Shown: positions 17,469 to 26,424, numbered from the stretch's first letter. The stretch: 64,000 nucleotides of DNA from Streptomyces luteolus (GCF_029968015.1 NZ_JASCIS010000011.1:62001-126000), one strand, 5' to 3'. Notes: generated from the letters alone by a model not told the origin. Program-made: numbers and translations.

Positions 17469-18317
17469 ATGCAGTCCTCGCCCTTCTCCAGTGTCCAGGC
17501 GGCCCGAGAGTCCCTCGGTGCCCGCCTTCGCGATCTGCGTCTGGACGCCGGACTGACCATGCAGCAGCTCGCTGATCGCTGTGCATGGAGCAAGTCGAAA
17601 GTCTCGCGGATCGAAGCGGCAAGAACGGCTCCGTCGGATGCGGACATCCGGCATTGGTGCCGAGCCAGCGAGGTCGAGGACCAGGCCGCCGACTTGATCG
17701 CCGCATCGCGCAGTGCCGACTCGATGTACGTCGAGTGGCGACGTATGGAGCGCACCGGCATGAGGCGCTTGCAGGAGTCGGCGGTGCCGTTGTACGAGCG
17801 CACCAAGCTCTTCCGTGTCTATGCGAGCCGAGTCGTACCCGGACTGCTCCAGACCGAGGGATACGCCGGTGCCCTGTTGGCCCAGATCGCAGAGTTCAGG
17901 AACGTACCCGACGACTCCTCGCAGGCCGCAGCAGTCCGGGTCGACCGCTCACATGTCATCCGCAGCGGACAGTGTCAGGTCAGTCTGCTGATTGAAGAGG
18001 ACGTCCTCTTCTACCAGTTCGGGGACGTATCCACCATGGCCGGACAGCTCGGCTATCTGCTCACGGCCCTCTCATACCCAGCCGTGGCCATTGGGGTCAT
18101 CCCGCGTACCGCTCCGCGGACCATGTGGGGCCAGGAGACTTTCACGATGTTCGATGACACGCGCGTGCACGTCGAGCTGCTGAACGCCAAGGTCACCATC
18201 ACCACTCCCGGAGAAGTGGACATGTACCGCCGGGCCTTCGGCAAGCTAGGAGAAATGGCGGTGTACGGCCAACCCGCACGGGCTCTGATCACCCATGCCA
18301 TTGACAGCCTGGGCTAA
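17469..18317 (+). CDS. XRE regulator with DUF5753 (Scr1 type)
   Basis: 282 residues. The N-terminal helix-turn-helix is RLRDLRLDAGLTMQQLADRC to SKVSRIEAARTAPSDADI (about 17-60). The DUF5753 domain follows (YERTKLFRVYASRVVPGLLQTEGYA to the C-terminus). In Streptomyces such proteins act as antitoxin-like regulators with small DUF397 or DUF6879 partners. Here it probably controls the left gene group of the element. Confidence 0.85.
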   Translation: MQSSPFSSVQAARESLGARLRDLRLDAGLTMQQLADRCAWSKSKVSRIEAARTAPSDADIRHWCRASEVEDQAADLIAASRSADSMYVEWRRMERTGMRRLQESAVPLYERTKLFRVYASRVVPGLLQTEGYAGALLAQIAEFRNVPDDSSQAAAVRVDRSHVIRSGQCQVSLLIEEDVLFYQFGDVSTMAGQLGYLLTALSYPAVAIGVIPRTAPRTMWGQETFTMFDDTRVHVELLNAKVTITTPGEVDMYRRAFGKLGEMAVYGQPARALITHAIDSLG

Positions 18318-18380
18318 CCCGCCTGCAACAGACTGCAACATCGTGGCGACCCAACTCCCCTGTTCCATAGCCTCGTTGGC

Positions 18381-18545
18381 ATGGCAGAAAAGAGCAGACC
18401 GGATGACTGTGAAGTGTGCCAGCACCTGACCCGCAAGATGGCCAAGGCGGTCTTGAAATCCAACTTGAGTCGCCAGACCGATATCCGAGTCCTACGTCGC
18501 CGGCACGAGCCTGATTGCCCCGACCAGGTCAGGGAAAACGCATGA
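18381..18545 (+). CDS. 54-residue Cys-containing protein of the Scr1 cluster
   Basis: ATG at 18381, ending TGA at 18545. Cysteines occur in DDCEVCQHL and EPDCPD, a possible small metal site; the rest is basic helix (RKMAKAVLKSNLSRQTDIRVLRRRH). Its stop overlaps the next start (ATGA). Similar mini-genes follow Scr1-type regulators in Streptomyces, but no function is known to me. Confidence 0.6.
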   Translation: MAEKSRPDDCEVCQHLTRKMAKAVLKSNLSRQTDIRVLRRRHEPDCPDQVRENA

Positions 18546-18775
18546 ATCAGGCGAGTTCTGAACATGACCTAGTCATCGGTAGCCTCGTCCACGACATGGA
18601 GCGAGACCGAACCGGCTTGCTGATGGATAAACAGTGGGGGCGACTCTTCCTGCGGCCACCAGAGGGCGGACAGGAATGGGAAGTGGAGCCCTCCAAAGTG
18701 GTCCCAGCCGATGACTTCGCCCGTCTGAGAGTGCGGGTTCGCGAACTGAACGCGCAGTCCAGATGGGCCACTTGA
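18542..18775 (+). CDS. Hypothetical 77-residue protein
   Basis: Coupled to the preceding mini-gene by ATGA overlap. The sequence VIGSLVHDMERDRTGLLMDKQWGRLFLRPPEGGQEWEVEPSKVVPA is beta-rich with conserved-looking Trp/Gly positions, resembling small proteins that follow Scr1 regulators. No domain recognised. Last plus-strand gene of the element's left group. Confidence 0.65.
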   Translation: MNQASSEHDLVIGSLVHDMERDRTGLLMDKQWGRLFLRPPEGGQEWEVEPSKVVPADDFARLRVRVRELNAQSRWAT

Positions 18776-18790
18776 CTCGTTTCCCGAACC

Positions 18791-18828
18791 GTTCAAGGGC
18801 TCCCTGACTCCGGCGGGAGCCCTTGAAC
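18791..18828. terminator. Hairpin between convergent gene groups of the element
   Basis: Perfect 14-bp stem (GTTCAAGGGCTCCC / GGGAGCCCTTGAAC) with a 10-base loop, between the plus-strand regulatory group and the minus-strand type VII operon. Probably bidirectional. Confidence 0.85.
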
Positions 18829-18893
18829 TGCCGCTGGCCGCACGAACTTCTGAACTCTCGGCTCGTCGGCTCGTACGTTCCTCGGAGACCGCC

Positions 18894-19256
18894 TCAGAGG
18901 TCTTTGAGGAGCCGCGTCAATTCTGACGGCGGAAGCTTCGGGTACAGCAGCTTCAAGTAGCGCACCGTCGCCATGTCACCCCTCGCACGCCGCACTTCGC
19001 GCAGTTCCTCAAGGTTCACCTCAGCCCGGAAGTTCTCGTACGTACGGAACGTCAAGAGGAACCAGTCACTCTGCCGCTTACGGTGGTTCCAGACCTCGCC
19101 TGCCAAGATCACGACACATGAGGCGATGAAGACCACATAGCCAACCGCGGCGTGCCCGGCGATCGAAACGGATATCCCGGCATAGCAACCGAGGGCCCCG
19201 CCGAGCAGGGTCAGGACACGCAATGGATGCACGGGCGGGCGGTGTCGCTTGCTCAT
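18894..19256 (-). CDS. Two-helix membrane protein, paralogue A
   Basis: 120 residues from the ATG at 19256 (GAGGA upstream). Two membrane helices (LTLLGGALGCYAGISVSIAG and VGYVVFIASCVVILAGEVW) are followed by a cytoplasmic tail with TYENFRAEVNLEELREVRRARGD and YLKLLYPKL. The tail is clearly related to the next gene upstream. Last gene of the type VII cargo operon. No known family; an immunity or membrane accessory role is possible but unproven. Confidence 0.65.
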   Translation of the reverse strand: MSKRHRPPVHPLRVLTLLGGALGCYAGISVSIAGHAAVGYVVFIASCVVILAGEVWNHRKRQSDWFLLTFRTYENFRAEVNLEELREVRRARGDMATVRYLKLLYPKLPPSELTRLLKDL

Positions 19257-19303
19257 TGATTCCTCGTCGAGTTGGTCTCTGCCCGTGCTTCGGGGATTGC
19301 ACC

Positions 19304-19648
19304 TCAGAGTTCGTTGATCAGCGCCTGCGCAAGTTCGGGAGCGAGATGCGGGTACTGCTTCTTCAGCCGACGTGCCACTGCGAAGTTCCCGCGTCTGTAC
19401 TTCAGCTCCCGCAAGGCCGCGAAATCGACCGAAGCGCGGAGGTTTTCGTACGTCCCCCAGGTGTTGGCCAGCCACTCGCGCTGGCGCCGGCGCATCGCAT
19501 ACGCCTCGGCCACCCCTACGAGGACGAGACCGAGGATGAACAGCGTCGACCCCAACACCACTGAGTCAACTGGCGGTCCAGTGAAAAAGAAGGCGAGACC
19601 AGCGGCGGCGAGCCCCGAAGCCAACATTCCGAGTCGTGCTGGGTACAC
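19304..19648 (-). CDS. Two-helix membrane protein, paralogue B
   Basis: 114 residues, GTG start with GGAAGG upstream. Two helices (GMLASGLAAAGLAFFFTG and VVLGSTLFILGLVLVGVA) precede TYENLRASVDFAALRELKYRRGN and LKKQYPHLAPELAQ, the same tail pattern as paralogue A. The pair looks like an old tandem duplication within the operon. Function unknown. Confidence 0.65.
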   Translation of the reverse strand: MYPARLGMLASGLAAAGLAFFFTGPPVDSVVLGSTLFILGLVLVGVAEAYAMRRRQREWLANTWGTYENLRASVDFAALRELKYRRGNFAVARRLKKQYPHLAPELAQALINEL

Positions 19649-19685
19649 TCTGTTGCCTTCCGCAGGAGCTGCATGAAGAGGTTAC

Positions 19686-20315
19686 TCAGACTCCTCCTTC
19701 AAATCCAGCAAGAATAGCTGAATCTGGAATGGCGTCCGCTGGCTCGCAATGTGTAAATCTGTTAGCAGAACTGGCTTGCTGCACTGCGATCTCTGCCAAT
19801 GCTTGCCTTCCCTCACCGCCATCCGGAACTGAGGTGCCTCGGGCCACGACATTCACGGAAAGGCTCACATTGCGTCGCTTCTCGTCTTTATTTTGACATC
19901 GGGCATAGATACTGAACGAGTCGGCCCCGGCAAGCGCCAGAGTTCCTATGTCACTCACCTTCTTGGTGGCGCCTTCCAGTCGCCGATCCGTCTCCCAGCT
20001 ACCCACCGAATCATCTGTAATTGAGCTAACAATTTCCAGCGATGCTCCGGCGTCCATCATCCTGGTTGAGCACTCATAACGCCAATCCCCCTTGGCGAAT
20101 TCTCCTTCGACTCCAGAAGTCGAGACTAGCGTCGTCCCGTCTGGCATTAGGTTGTCGAACTGCTTGGCCTGGTTCTCATTCACCTCTGACCCGTAACAGA
20201 GAATTCGAGGAGCGGGTTGCACCACGTCCTTGTTGAGAGTCCGTTCACCGTAGAAGCCGCCAGCAACTCCTACCGTAAGGGCAACTGCCCCAACCGGTAT
20301 CCAGTTCTTCTTCAA
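19686..20315 (-). CDS. Membrane-anchored or secreted hypothetical protein
   Basis: 209 residues. MKKNWIPVGAVALTVGVAGGFYG is a positively charged start followed by one hydrophobic stretch, an anchor or signal peptide. The exported part has four cysteines (ILCYG, YECST, ARCQN, THCEP), consistent with two disulphides outside the cell. It follows the large WxG protein by 17 bases and is likely co-transcribed. Markedly lower GC than the host genes. Confidence 0.65.
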   Translation of the reverse strand: MKKNWIPVGAVALTVGVAGGFYGERTLNKDVVQPAPRILCYGSEVNENQAKQFDNLMPDGTTLVSTSGVEGEFAKGDWRYECSTRMMDAGASLEIVSSITDDSVGSWETDRRLEGATKKVSDIGTLALAGADSFSIYARCQNKDEKRRNVSLSVNVVARGTSVPDGGEGRQALAEIAVQQASSANRFTHCEPADAIPDSAILAGFEGGV

Positions 20316-20332
20316 TGTTCTACCTCAAACCT

Positions 20333-22621
20333 TTAGCCCGGAGCCTGAGCTTGCTTGTCTCTCGCATGCCTGTCGACGAGGTGCCCAGCATGGTCGAAAC
20401 CGCTCCTGGCAGTCTCGCCGATACTGGAGCTCGCATCAGCAGAATGCTGGCTGCCGTTCGCTTCATTAACTCGGCTGTATGCTTCCTTCAGCTGATCTTC
20501 TGTGGATTGCTGCAGGCCCGCCTGATCTCGTCCTGTTTGAAGCATGGTGTCGGTTGATCCTTCTCCCTCGTTGCTTTTGACAATCTGGTTGATTAGGTCT
20601 CCGGTGACTGTGCTGGCAGCACCAGCAGCTGCGGCACCTGCAACCGGGGAAGCAACGAATGAAACACCGATACCAATGCTGCCGCTCACAACTCCGTTAG
20701 CTATGCCGCCAATCCGCTCATTCCCTTCGTTTTCTTCCTTGACTCTGTCGAATTCATCTTTCAGTTCGGCCTCTTGCCGGCCATGGCCGATCAGTCCGTC
20801 AACTGTCCCGGCAGAGTATGCAATCTCTTCCATCGCGCGACCCGTGGACACACTTGTAGAATCTGGATTCTGCATGTGGTAGTCCATAAGGTTTGAAGAG
20901 TACGCGGTCTGCCCGATGTTGACGGCATCAAACGCATCAGGATCCTCGCCGAGCGTTGCAAGGAATCTGCTTGCATCTTGCTCGCTCGCCGCTATTTCTG
21001 CGGCGTTAGTAACAGGAAGGGCTGCGTTACCTTCGAGGGGGAATACTTCGTCCACATTATCCTTATTGACAGTCAGCGCCCTGTTAAAGTCAGGCATATA
21101 CTCCGAAGACATACGCCCGAGGCTGTCCCCCATTCCAGGGCGGACCTCCCCCTCCTCGCCCACGTTGTGGATTACACGCTGCATTACTTCTACCTGGGCG
21201 TCAGAGTGCGGCATGACCGGCTTGGGCTCCTCGTCATACGGATGCCCAGTGGTAGCGGCTTCGAGAGCGTGCCCGAGCTCGTTGTAACCAGATATCTTCT
21301 CGCTGCCATCGGGTCCATCGGGCACCCACTTGCGATCGTCCATCAGGTATTCATAGTTCTCCTGATCGGAGAAAAAGGTTGTTGCGGCTGATTCCTTGCG
21401 GATCTCCGGCGGTTCAATGAGGTTTCCGTCGTTGTCCATCTCGAGCTCCGGTCTACTGTTCCCCAAGGCCTCCATGTAGCCAGTCATGGGGTCTGTGCCA
21501 CGGTCGTTGGGATCACCAATGTTGAGCGTGGGTCCGGACCCCGCAGGGTGGTCCCACATTCTGTCGGGATCCATCCCTGCACCTTTCTCCATCTTGACAA
21601 GTTCCTTCCCGTAGTCCTCCAGGAAGGCGTTGTCCCACTCGCCGTAGCGCATGAGGTTGCTCGCGACTTGGAATCCGTAACTGCCTGAGGGCCCGCCCTT
21701 CGGCTGCTGCACCGCATCGGGGCCAAGGTCAACGAGGTCACGCTTCCACTTCTGCATGTCGCCGCCGTCAGTGCGGGTGGCGGTGCCCAGTGTTGTGCCC
21801 AGGTTCTCCTGCATCTGCTTGAGGATCTTCTGCCGGTCCTTTGGCAGTTTTTCACCGATCCCCAATTGCGGATTTCCTACATTATTCCAGAACTGTACGG
21901 TGCCCCTCGGGCCGAGGTCGGTAGCGAACTTTGCTGCAAAGTCAGGGTCGTTACGGTTCACCTTCAGCAGGTTGTTCAGCTGGTTCAATTCTGTCTTGGA
22001 CAGGTCCTCACCCTTGGCTGCCTTCTTGGCGATATCGCTTGCCTTGGCGGCTTCTGCTGCGTCCCCGGATGCGTAGCCCTTGCGGTTAAATCCGTGGTTG
22101 TCGCTGCCGTTTGGATCATGGCGTAGCGCCATGTCGGCGGCCACGTCCGCGGCTGTAGCCTGCATCAAGACCTGCTTGAGGCGATCAGCGTAGCTGTCGA
22201 GTTGCTTCTGGCGCTCTTCTTTCCAGGTGAGATCCTTACCCGCGGTGGGCGTCTCCCAACGCGGGTGCACATCGGTTATGCCGCCCTTGTCGTCAAACTT
22301 GTAGTGGTCCTTGCGTGCGTCGTCAGCGAGTTCTCGGAGTGCCTTCTGCCATCTCTTGAACTCGTCGTGAGTGTCCTCGAGGAGCTTGGCGATGCGTCGG
22401 GCTTCCACGGCCGCGGCCTCGTACTCCTGCTTTGCCTTACGCATGAAGGCGAAGCCCTTGCGAGCCGCCTCTCCCTCCCAGTGGTCTTCGAGGCGCTTGA
22501 TCACCGCGGAATTGAACTGGTCGAGAAGTCCCTCGTATTTAGCTGGCAATCTCTGCCACGCCTCTGCTGCCGTAGAGAGCTTCGACAGGTCCGCTTCCCG
22601 TAGGTACGCGTATGACACCAT
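20333..22621 (-). CDS. Large WxG-type protein, probable type VII substrate
   Basis: 762 residues. The N-terminal helical hairpin (about 1-110) carries the WxG turn in HWEGEAARKGF and resembles the WXG100/LXG-like modules of ESX substrates. The middle is hydrophilic and may belong to the DUF6571-type group. Near the C-terminus a Gly/Ala-rich hydrophobic stretch (about 660-700, from GGIANGVVSGSIG to GAASTVTGD) could insert into a membrane. No nuclease or ADP-ribosylation motif seen. The protease and small partners upstream support export. Confidence 0.65.
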   Translation of the reverse strand: MVSYAYLREADLSKLSTAAEAWQRLPAKYEGLLDQFNSAVIKRLEDHWEGEAARKGFAFMRKAKQEYEAAAVEARRIAKLLEDTHDEFKRWQKALRELADDARKDHYKFDDKGGITDVHPRWETPTAGKDLTWKEERQKQLDSYADRLKQVLMQATAADVAADMALRHDPNGSDNHGFNRKGYASGDAAEAAKASDIAKKAAKGEDLSKTELNQLNNLLKVNRNDPDFAAKFATDLGPRGTVQFWNNVGNPQLGIGEKLPKDRQKILKQMQENLGTTLGTATRTDGGDMQKWKRDLVDLGPDAVQQPKGGPSGSYGFQVASNLMRYGEWDNAFLEDYGKELVKMEKGAGMDPDRMWDHPAGSGPTLNIGDPNDRGTDPMTGYMEALGNSRPELEMDNDGNLIEPPEIRKESAATTFFSDQENYEYLMDDRKWVPDGPDGSEKISGYNELGHALEAATTGHPYDEEPKPVMPHSDAQVEVMQRVIHNVGEEGEVRPGMGDSLGRMSSEYMPDFNRALTVNKDNVDEVFPLEGNAALPVTNAAEIAASEQDASRFLATLGEDPDAFDAVNIGQTAYSSNLMDYHMQNPDSTSVSTGRAMEEIAYSAGTVDGLIGHGRQEAELKDEFDRVKEENEGNERIGGIANGVVSGSIGIGVSFVASPVAGAAAAGAASTVTGDLINQIVKSNEGEGSTDTMLQTGRDQAGLQQSTEDQLKEAYSRVNEANGSQHSADASSSIGETARSGFDHAGHLVDRHARDKQAQAPG

Positions 22622-22646
22622 TTACTTGCTTCCCCCTAGCTAGTAG

Positions 22647-23087
22647 TCACCCAAAATCGGGGTGCATACGCTGATACTGGTTGTTCTCTTCTATCTCGCG
22701 CTTCGTGTAGGAGTTGCGCGTCTCGTGGAGCTTCTCGCTGATGTCGCGGAGCAGGTTCTTCAGGTTGATCACCTGATCTCCCCAGCGCACGTCCATGGCA
22801 AGGAGCCCTCCAGACGTTTCCCAACTGCCGTCGCCCTCTGTCGTGCCAAGGCTGTTCTTGTTGAGATAGCTGCTGGCGTCCAAGGTCTTTTCGTCAGCAT
22901 CGTTGTCGACCTGGTCGGTGGAGCCCCGGAGCCCCACCAGCGCATCAGCAGCCTGATTCATGGCCTGTGTGTCGGCCTTAGTGTGACCAGCCGAGCCGCT
23001 GCCCCCGCTGCTGGTGGACAGTCCATTCAAGTTCGTGCCCGCAGCTGATCTGTGCCCCGGCTCATCGAAGTCGTTCCGCCAGCTCAT
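22647..23087 (-). CDS. Small ESX-like protein ending with a YxxxE motif
   Basis: 146 residues; the ATG at 23087 follows a purine-rich GGGGGGTT site, while the open frame to 23144 looks spurious. A Gly/Ser-rich N-terminus (LSTSSGGSGSAG) precedes a helical C-terminal half. That half ends LHETRNSYTKREIEENNQ, where Y-TKR-E fits the YxxxD/E signal of type VII substrates. It sits just before the large WxG gene and may be its secretion partner. Confidence 0.65.
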   Translation of the reverse strand: MSWRNDFDEPGHRSAAGTNLNGLSTSSGGSGSAGHTKADTQAMNQAADALVGLRGSTDQVDNDADEKTLDASSYLNKNSLGTTEGDGSWETSGGLLAMDVRWGDQVINLKNLLRDISEKLHETRNSYTKREIEENNQYQRMHPDFG

Positions 23088-23174
23088 GAACCCCCCGTAC
23101 GTAACGCACTCTTCAACAAAATTCGCACTTGGAACAGCAGCCAAGTTTGCATGGCACCAGAATTTCTGAGCGCA

Positions 23175-24419
23175 TCAGTTGGGCCACGTTGGAGATGCCG
23201 GCCCTTGCGCCTGGTGCGCATCGGCGCCGGCGAATCGGCGGCGTGCACGACTCCGCACGATAGCGAAGACAACGCCACCGATTATCGCCAAGGCCACGAG
23301 AGTGCCGACGGCAAGGGGGATTGCGACTGATGTGGAACCCTGGGTCTGGGGCTGGCTGTTGTCGTTGCCATCGCCCTGGGGCGTGCCTGCACCCTGGCCC
23401 TCAGGACCCGATGGGGCCTGAGGCAATGGACCTTCAACCGGACCCTTCGGGATGTCAGCGGCAAGTGCCCTCCACGGGCGGATGATTCCGTAGCCGTACT
23501 TGCTGTCCCGCTTATCGATCTCATGGTGGGCGAATGTGGCTGATTTGATAAGGCGGTTGACGACTTGCCCTGCCGAGAGATCCGGATACTTCGAGCGGAT
23601 CAGTGCGGCCGTTGCTGATACGAAAGCTGCGGAGTCCGACGTTCCCGTGCCTTGGCGATATCCGCTCTCTGCATTCGGGTCAGCAGAAACGATATCTACG
23701 CCGGGAGCGACCAGTGTCACTTCTTTGCCCTGGTTGGACCGATCCCATATATCCAAGTTGGCGTCGACTGCTCCAACCGCAACTACTCCCGGCACATTCG
23801 CCGGGGACCCCACGGCCGCCCCTTCATTCCCCGTCGCTGCTACCAGCACGACGTCACGCTGCTGCGCATAGTGGATCGCTTCGACAATCTCCGGTTCCGG
23901 AGACCCTGAGTTGCCCCCCGACAGGTTGATTACCTCAGCCCCCGCATCGACCGCGTAACGGATTGAAGAAGCGAGTTGCAGATTGGACTGCTGCCCGTTG
24001 ACTTGAACCGAAAACTTGACGGGGAGAATTTTGGAATCCGGCGCCAGCCCCAACACACCGGAGGCTTTTCCCGGGCCGTGGCCGTGTCCGGCGATGAGGC
24101 TGGCCATCGCAGTCCCGTGGCTTTCGGTGTCGTCGTGAGCCCCGGCCCCCTGCCCGCTGAAATCTCGTCCCTTCAGTACCTGGCCGGTGAGATCGGGGTG
24201 AGACGAGTCCACTCCGGAGTCAATGACGGCTACGGTGACTCCGTTACCGCGCGACTCCTTCCACACCTTTTCAAAGTCGATGGTGTCAACTACCCACTGC
24301 TTGTCGCGGATGTAGTCTGCTGACGCGGTAGGTGCCGTGGTGAGGAGTAGTGCTCCCGTCAATGTCGCAACGCCAGCCACGGAGCTGATGCGCCTGGCAC
24401 TCAAAGTCTTGCTCCCCAC
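23175..24419 (-). CDS. Mycosin-like S8 serine protease of type VII secretion
   Basis: 414 residues. A signal peptide ends near TASA-D35. The catalytic triad is Asp67 (VIDSGVD), His101 (ESHGTAMA) and Ser261 (GTSDSAAF), with oxyanion Asn198. A Pro/Gly linker leads to a C-terminal membrane helix (about 366-388) and basic tail, the mycosin layout. Mycosins stabilise and act with ESX machines on the outer face of the membrane. It is an orphan here: no EccB, EccC, EccD or EccE gene lies in the window. Confidence 0.9.
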   Translation of the reverse strand: MGSKTLSARRISSVAGVATLTGALLLTTAPTASADYIRDKQWVVDTIDFEKVWKESRGNGVTVAVIDSGVDSSHPDLTGQVLKGRDFSGQGAGAHDDTESHGTAMASLIAGHGHGPGKASGVLGLAPDSKILPVKFSVQVNGQQSNLQLASSIRYAVDAGAEVINLSGGNSGSPEPEIVEAIHYAQQRDVVLVAATGNEGAAVGSPANVPGVVAVGAVDANLDIWDRSNQGKEVTLVAPGVDIVSADPNAESGYRQGTGTSDSAAFVSATAALIRSKYPDLSAGQVVNRLIKSATFAHHEIDKRDSKYGYGIIRPWRALAADIPKGPVEGPLPQAPSGPEGQGAGTPQGDGNDNSQPQTQGSTSVAIPLAVGTLVALAIIGGVVFAIVRSRARRRFAGADAHQAQGPASPTWPN

Positions 24420-24476
24420 TTCATTACGGATTCGTGCTCTCAGTTGTTCGCGTACGTGCGTAGGCCGTTGACGGAG

Positions 24477-26039
24477 CTACTCGATGTTCTTCGGCATGTT
24501 TTGTTTGCGGTCCTTGTCGGAGACCCAGGTGTCCTCGTCCTCGACCAGATAGTCAGGTCGCTGACCGCGTTCTTCGTCATCGTCGGTGCGCCGGTTCTTC
24601 CGCCCGTTCGAACCAGGCAGCCCGGCCTCTGCACGGCGTTCTGCCATCTGGCCACGCCATCCGCCACGACTTCCGTGGAGGCCGGTCCCGGTTCCTGTTC
24701 CCTTTTCCGGCATGCCCTTGGCCGCGCCCACGACGCCGCCACGAGTCTTCGCCAGGCTCCCACGGCCCGAGCCTCCTGCGGCGCCGCGGCCTCCAGCTCC
24801 AGCACCGACGCCACCGCCCATGCCTCCGATGCCGACCGCTCCGCGTCCCGCGCCAGCCGCGCCACGTCCTGCTCCGGCACCTCCACGACCCGCAGCAGAA
24901 CCACCAGGCCCACCGGGGATGCCCACGCCACGAGGACCACTGGCGCCCCCACGAGGGCCTCCGACTCCTCCACGGCCACCTCCAAGTCCAGGAGCCCGAG
25001 GAGTCGCGATGGGGCCACCCGGCGTTCCACCGGGCCCCGTGCTACCGCCACCACCCAAGCCATTGGGTCCGTTCAACCCAGGAGTCTGCCCTCGCCCCTT
25101 GAGGCCCGGGCTGACACTGTCCGTCTGAGTCTTGGATCCCGGTAGCTGTGCCCCGCCCGTAATTCCCTTGTTCCGGGGACCTGTTGGCGCAGGCCCGACG
25201 TCGGCAGAATTCCCTGCACTCCACGGCCGCTGGCCAGCACCAGAGGCGCCTGGGCCCGTCGACGCCCCGACATAGCCAGGAACCGGCGGGATGACGACGT
25301 TGTTGCCAGGAGCCGGGATCTCAGATCCGTCATCCCACCGCTTTGAGGGAGGCGTGATGTTCGATCGGATCGTGCTGTAGTTCACCGCCAGGCGCTCCAT
25401 GACGGCCACGGCGTGAAGCTGTCGCTCCTTCATGATCGACAGGTTCGTCTCGTTGGCCCTGGCCGCGGCCTCCGCGTCGACTCCGTCCGCCATGTCCTTG
25501 CGCATCTGACCGTCGCCATCGCGGTCGTCGCCGAGCTTGTCCTTCGCCCGCTCAGAGAGGGACGGCACCTCGATACCGCGCATCTCCTCTTGCGCGGTAC
25601 GCAGGCAGTCGCTGGCCGATTCGATGTTCATGGCCGTCAGGTTCGCGAAGGCCGCACCGTTGCGGATGTTCCGCACGATGACCTCGGCTCGCTTCCTGAA
25701 GCCTTCTGCCGCCTCACCGCGCCAGTGCTCGAGCGAATCATCGACCGCCTTCTGTAGAAGCCCGGCGACGCTCTCCTTGCTGGACGTCCTGTCGACCTCG
25801 CCTCTGGCGCCGTCTCCGTCACCTCCCGACAGGAGTTGATGAACGTGCCGCCAGCGCCCCGCCACGTTGTTCAGCTCCCCGGGCCTGGCGCCAAGGATCA
25901 TCTGACGTAGGCCGTTGACCGAATAGTCCTGGAAGTAGGTCAGGCCTTCGCCGTCCCGGTCGAAGCGGGCCCTGCACTCCAGGGGAGCCTGCTGCGCGAC
26001 CCTGTCAGGCTGCTGTGTGTCCTTGTCATTGCCGGCCAC
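24477..26039 (-). CDS. WxG protein with long Gly/Pro-rich tail, probable type VII substrate
   Basis: 520 residues from a GTG. The helical N-terminal half (1-240) carries HWRGEAAEGFRKRAE, a WxG turn. Residues about 255-460 are a Gly/Pro/Arg/Ala low-complexity region. The C-terminus ends RPDYLVEDEDTW, a tail I recall from mycosin-associated Streptomyces proteins. The layout resembles PPE-like substrates. It starts 38 bases after the small ESX-like gene upstream, in the same operon. Confidence 0.75.
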   Translation of the reverse strand: MAGNDKDTQQPDRVAQQAPLECRARFDRDGEGLTYFQDYSVNGLRQMILGARPGELNNVAGRWRHVHQLLSGGDGDGARGEVDRTSSKESVAGLLQKAVDDSLEHWRGEAAEGFRKRAEVIVRNIRNGAAFANLTAMNIESASDCLRTAQEEMRGIEVPSLSERAKDKLGDDRDGDGQMRKDMADGVDAEAAARANETNLSIMKERQLHAVAVMERLAVNYSTIRSNITPPSKRWDDGSEIPAPGNNVVIPPVPGYVGASTGPGASGAGQRPWSAGNSADVGPAPTGPRNKGITGGAQLPGSKTQTDSVSPGLKGRGQTPGLNGPNGLGGGGSTGPGGTPGGPIATPRAPGLGGGRGGVGGPRGGASGPRGVGIPGGPGGSAAGRGGAGAGRGAAGAGRGAVGIGGMGGGVGAGAGGRGAAGGSGRGSLAKTRGGVVGAAKGMPEKGTGTGTGLHGSRGGWRGQMAERRAEAGLPGSNGRKNRRTDDDEERGQRPDYLVEDEDTWVSDKDRKQNMPKNIE

Positions 26040-26076
26040 GTGTATCCGTCCCCTCCGTCGGCGGCGTGGTCAAGAG

Positions 26077-26424
26077 TCAGTCGTTGAGCTTCGGCCTGCC
26101 CGGATCGCCCGAGCCGCCCCCCATGCCCTTCGCGATGTCGTACTCCTGGTCGCTGTAACCGTCCCTCATCTTCGCTGTCTTGGTGCCGTAATCATCGATC
26201 AAGGCATCCAGAGACTCGACGACGGCCTCCAGATACAGCTTCATATCGCTGTGAGCTACATGCAGTTGGCGTGCTTGCAGGAAGTCTGCGTTACCGAGGG
26301 CGCCCGGAGGGATCTCCGTCTCGTACCTCGAAGTCGTGCGTGCGCCTTCCATGTCCAGCAGCAAGTGCTGGAGCTTCGAGATGACTTCGTTGATGCCGCT
26401 CACATCAACGCGCAGGTCTTCCAC
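26077..26424 (-). CDS. Small ESX-like protein, first gene of the cargo operon
   Basis: 115 residues, GTG start. Two long helices (DVSGINEVISKLQHLLLDMEG; LQARQLHVAHSDMKLYLEAVVESLDALIDDYG) form an ESX-type hairpin without a clear WxG turn. The end has GYSDQEYDIAKG, where Y-SDQ-E fits YxxxE. It would pair with the WxG protein downstream. First gene of an apparent eight-gene minus-strand unit running to 18894. Confidence 0.7.
   Translation of the reverse strand: MEDLRVDVSGINEVISKLQHLLLDMEGARTTSRYETEIPPGALGNADFLQARQLHVAHSDMKLYLEAVVESLDALIDDYGTKTAKMRDGYSDQEYDIAKGMGGGSGDPGRPKLND

Noticed and set aside
24586..25128. Proline-rich plus-strand frame
   Set aside because: Complementary reading of the Gly-rich tail of the WxG protein; no ribosome site or start context.
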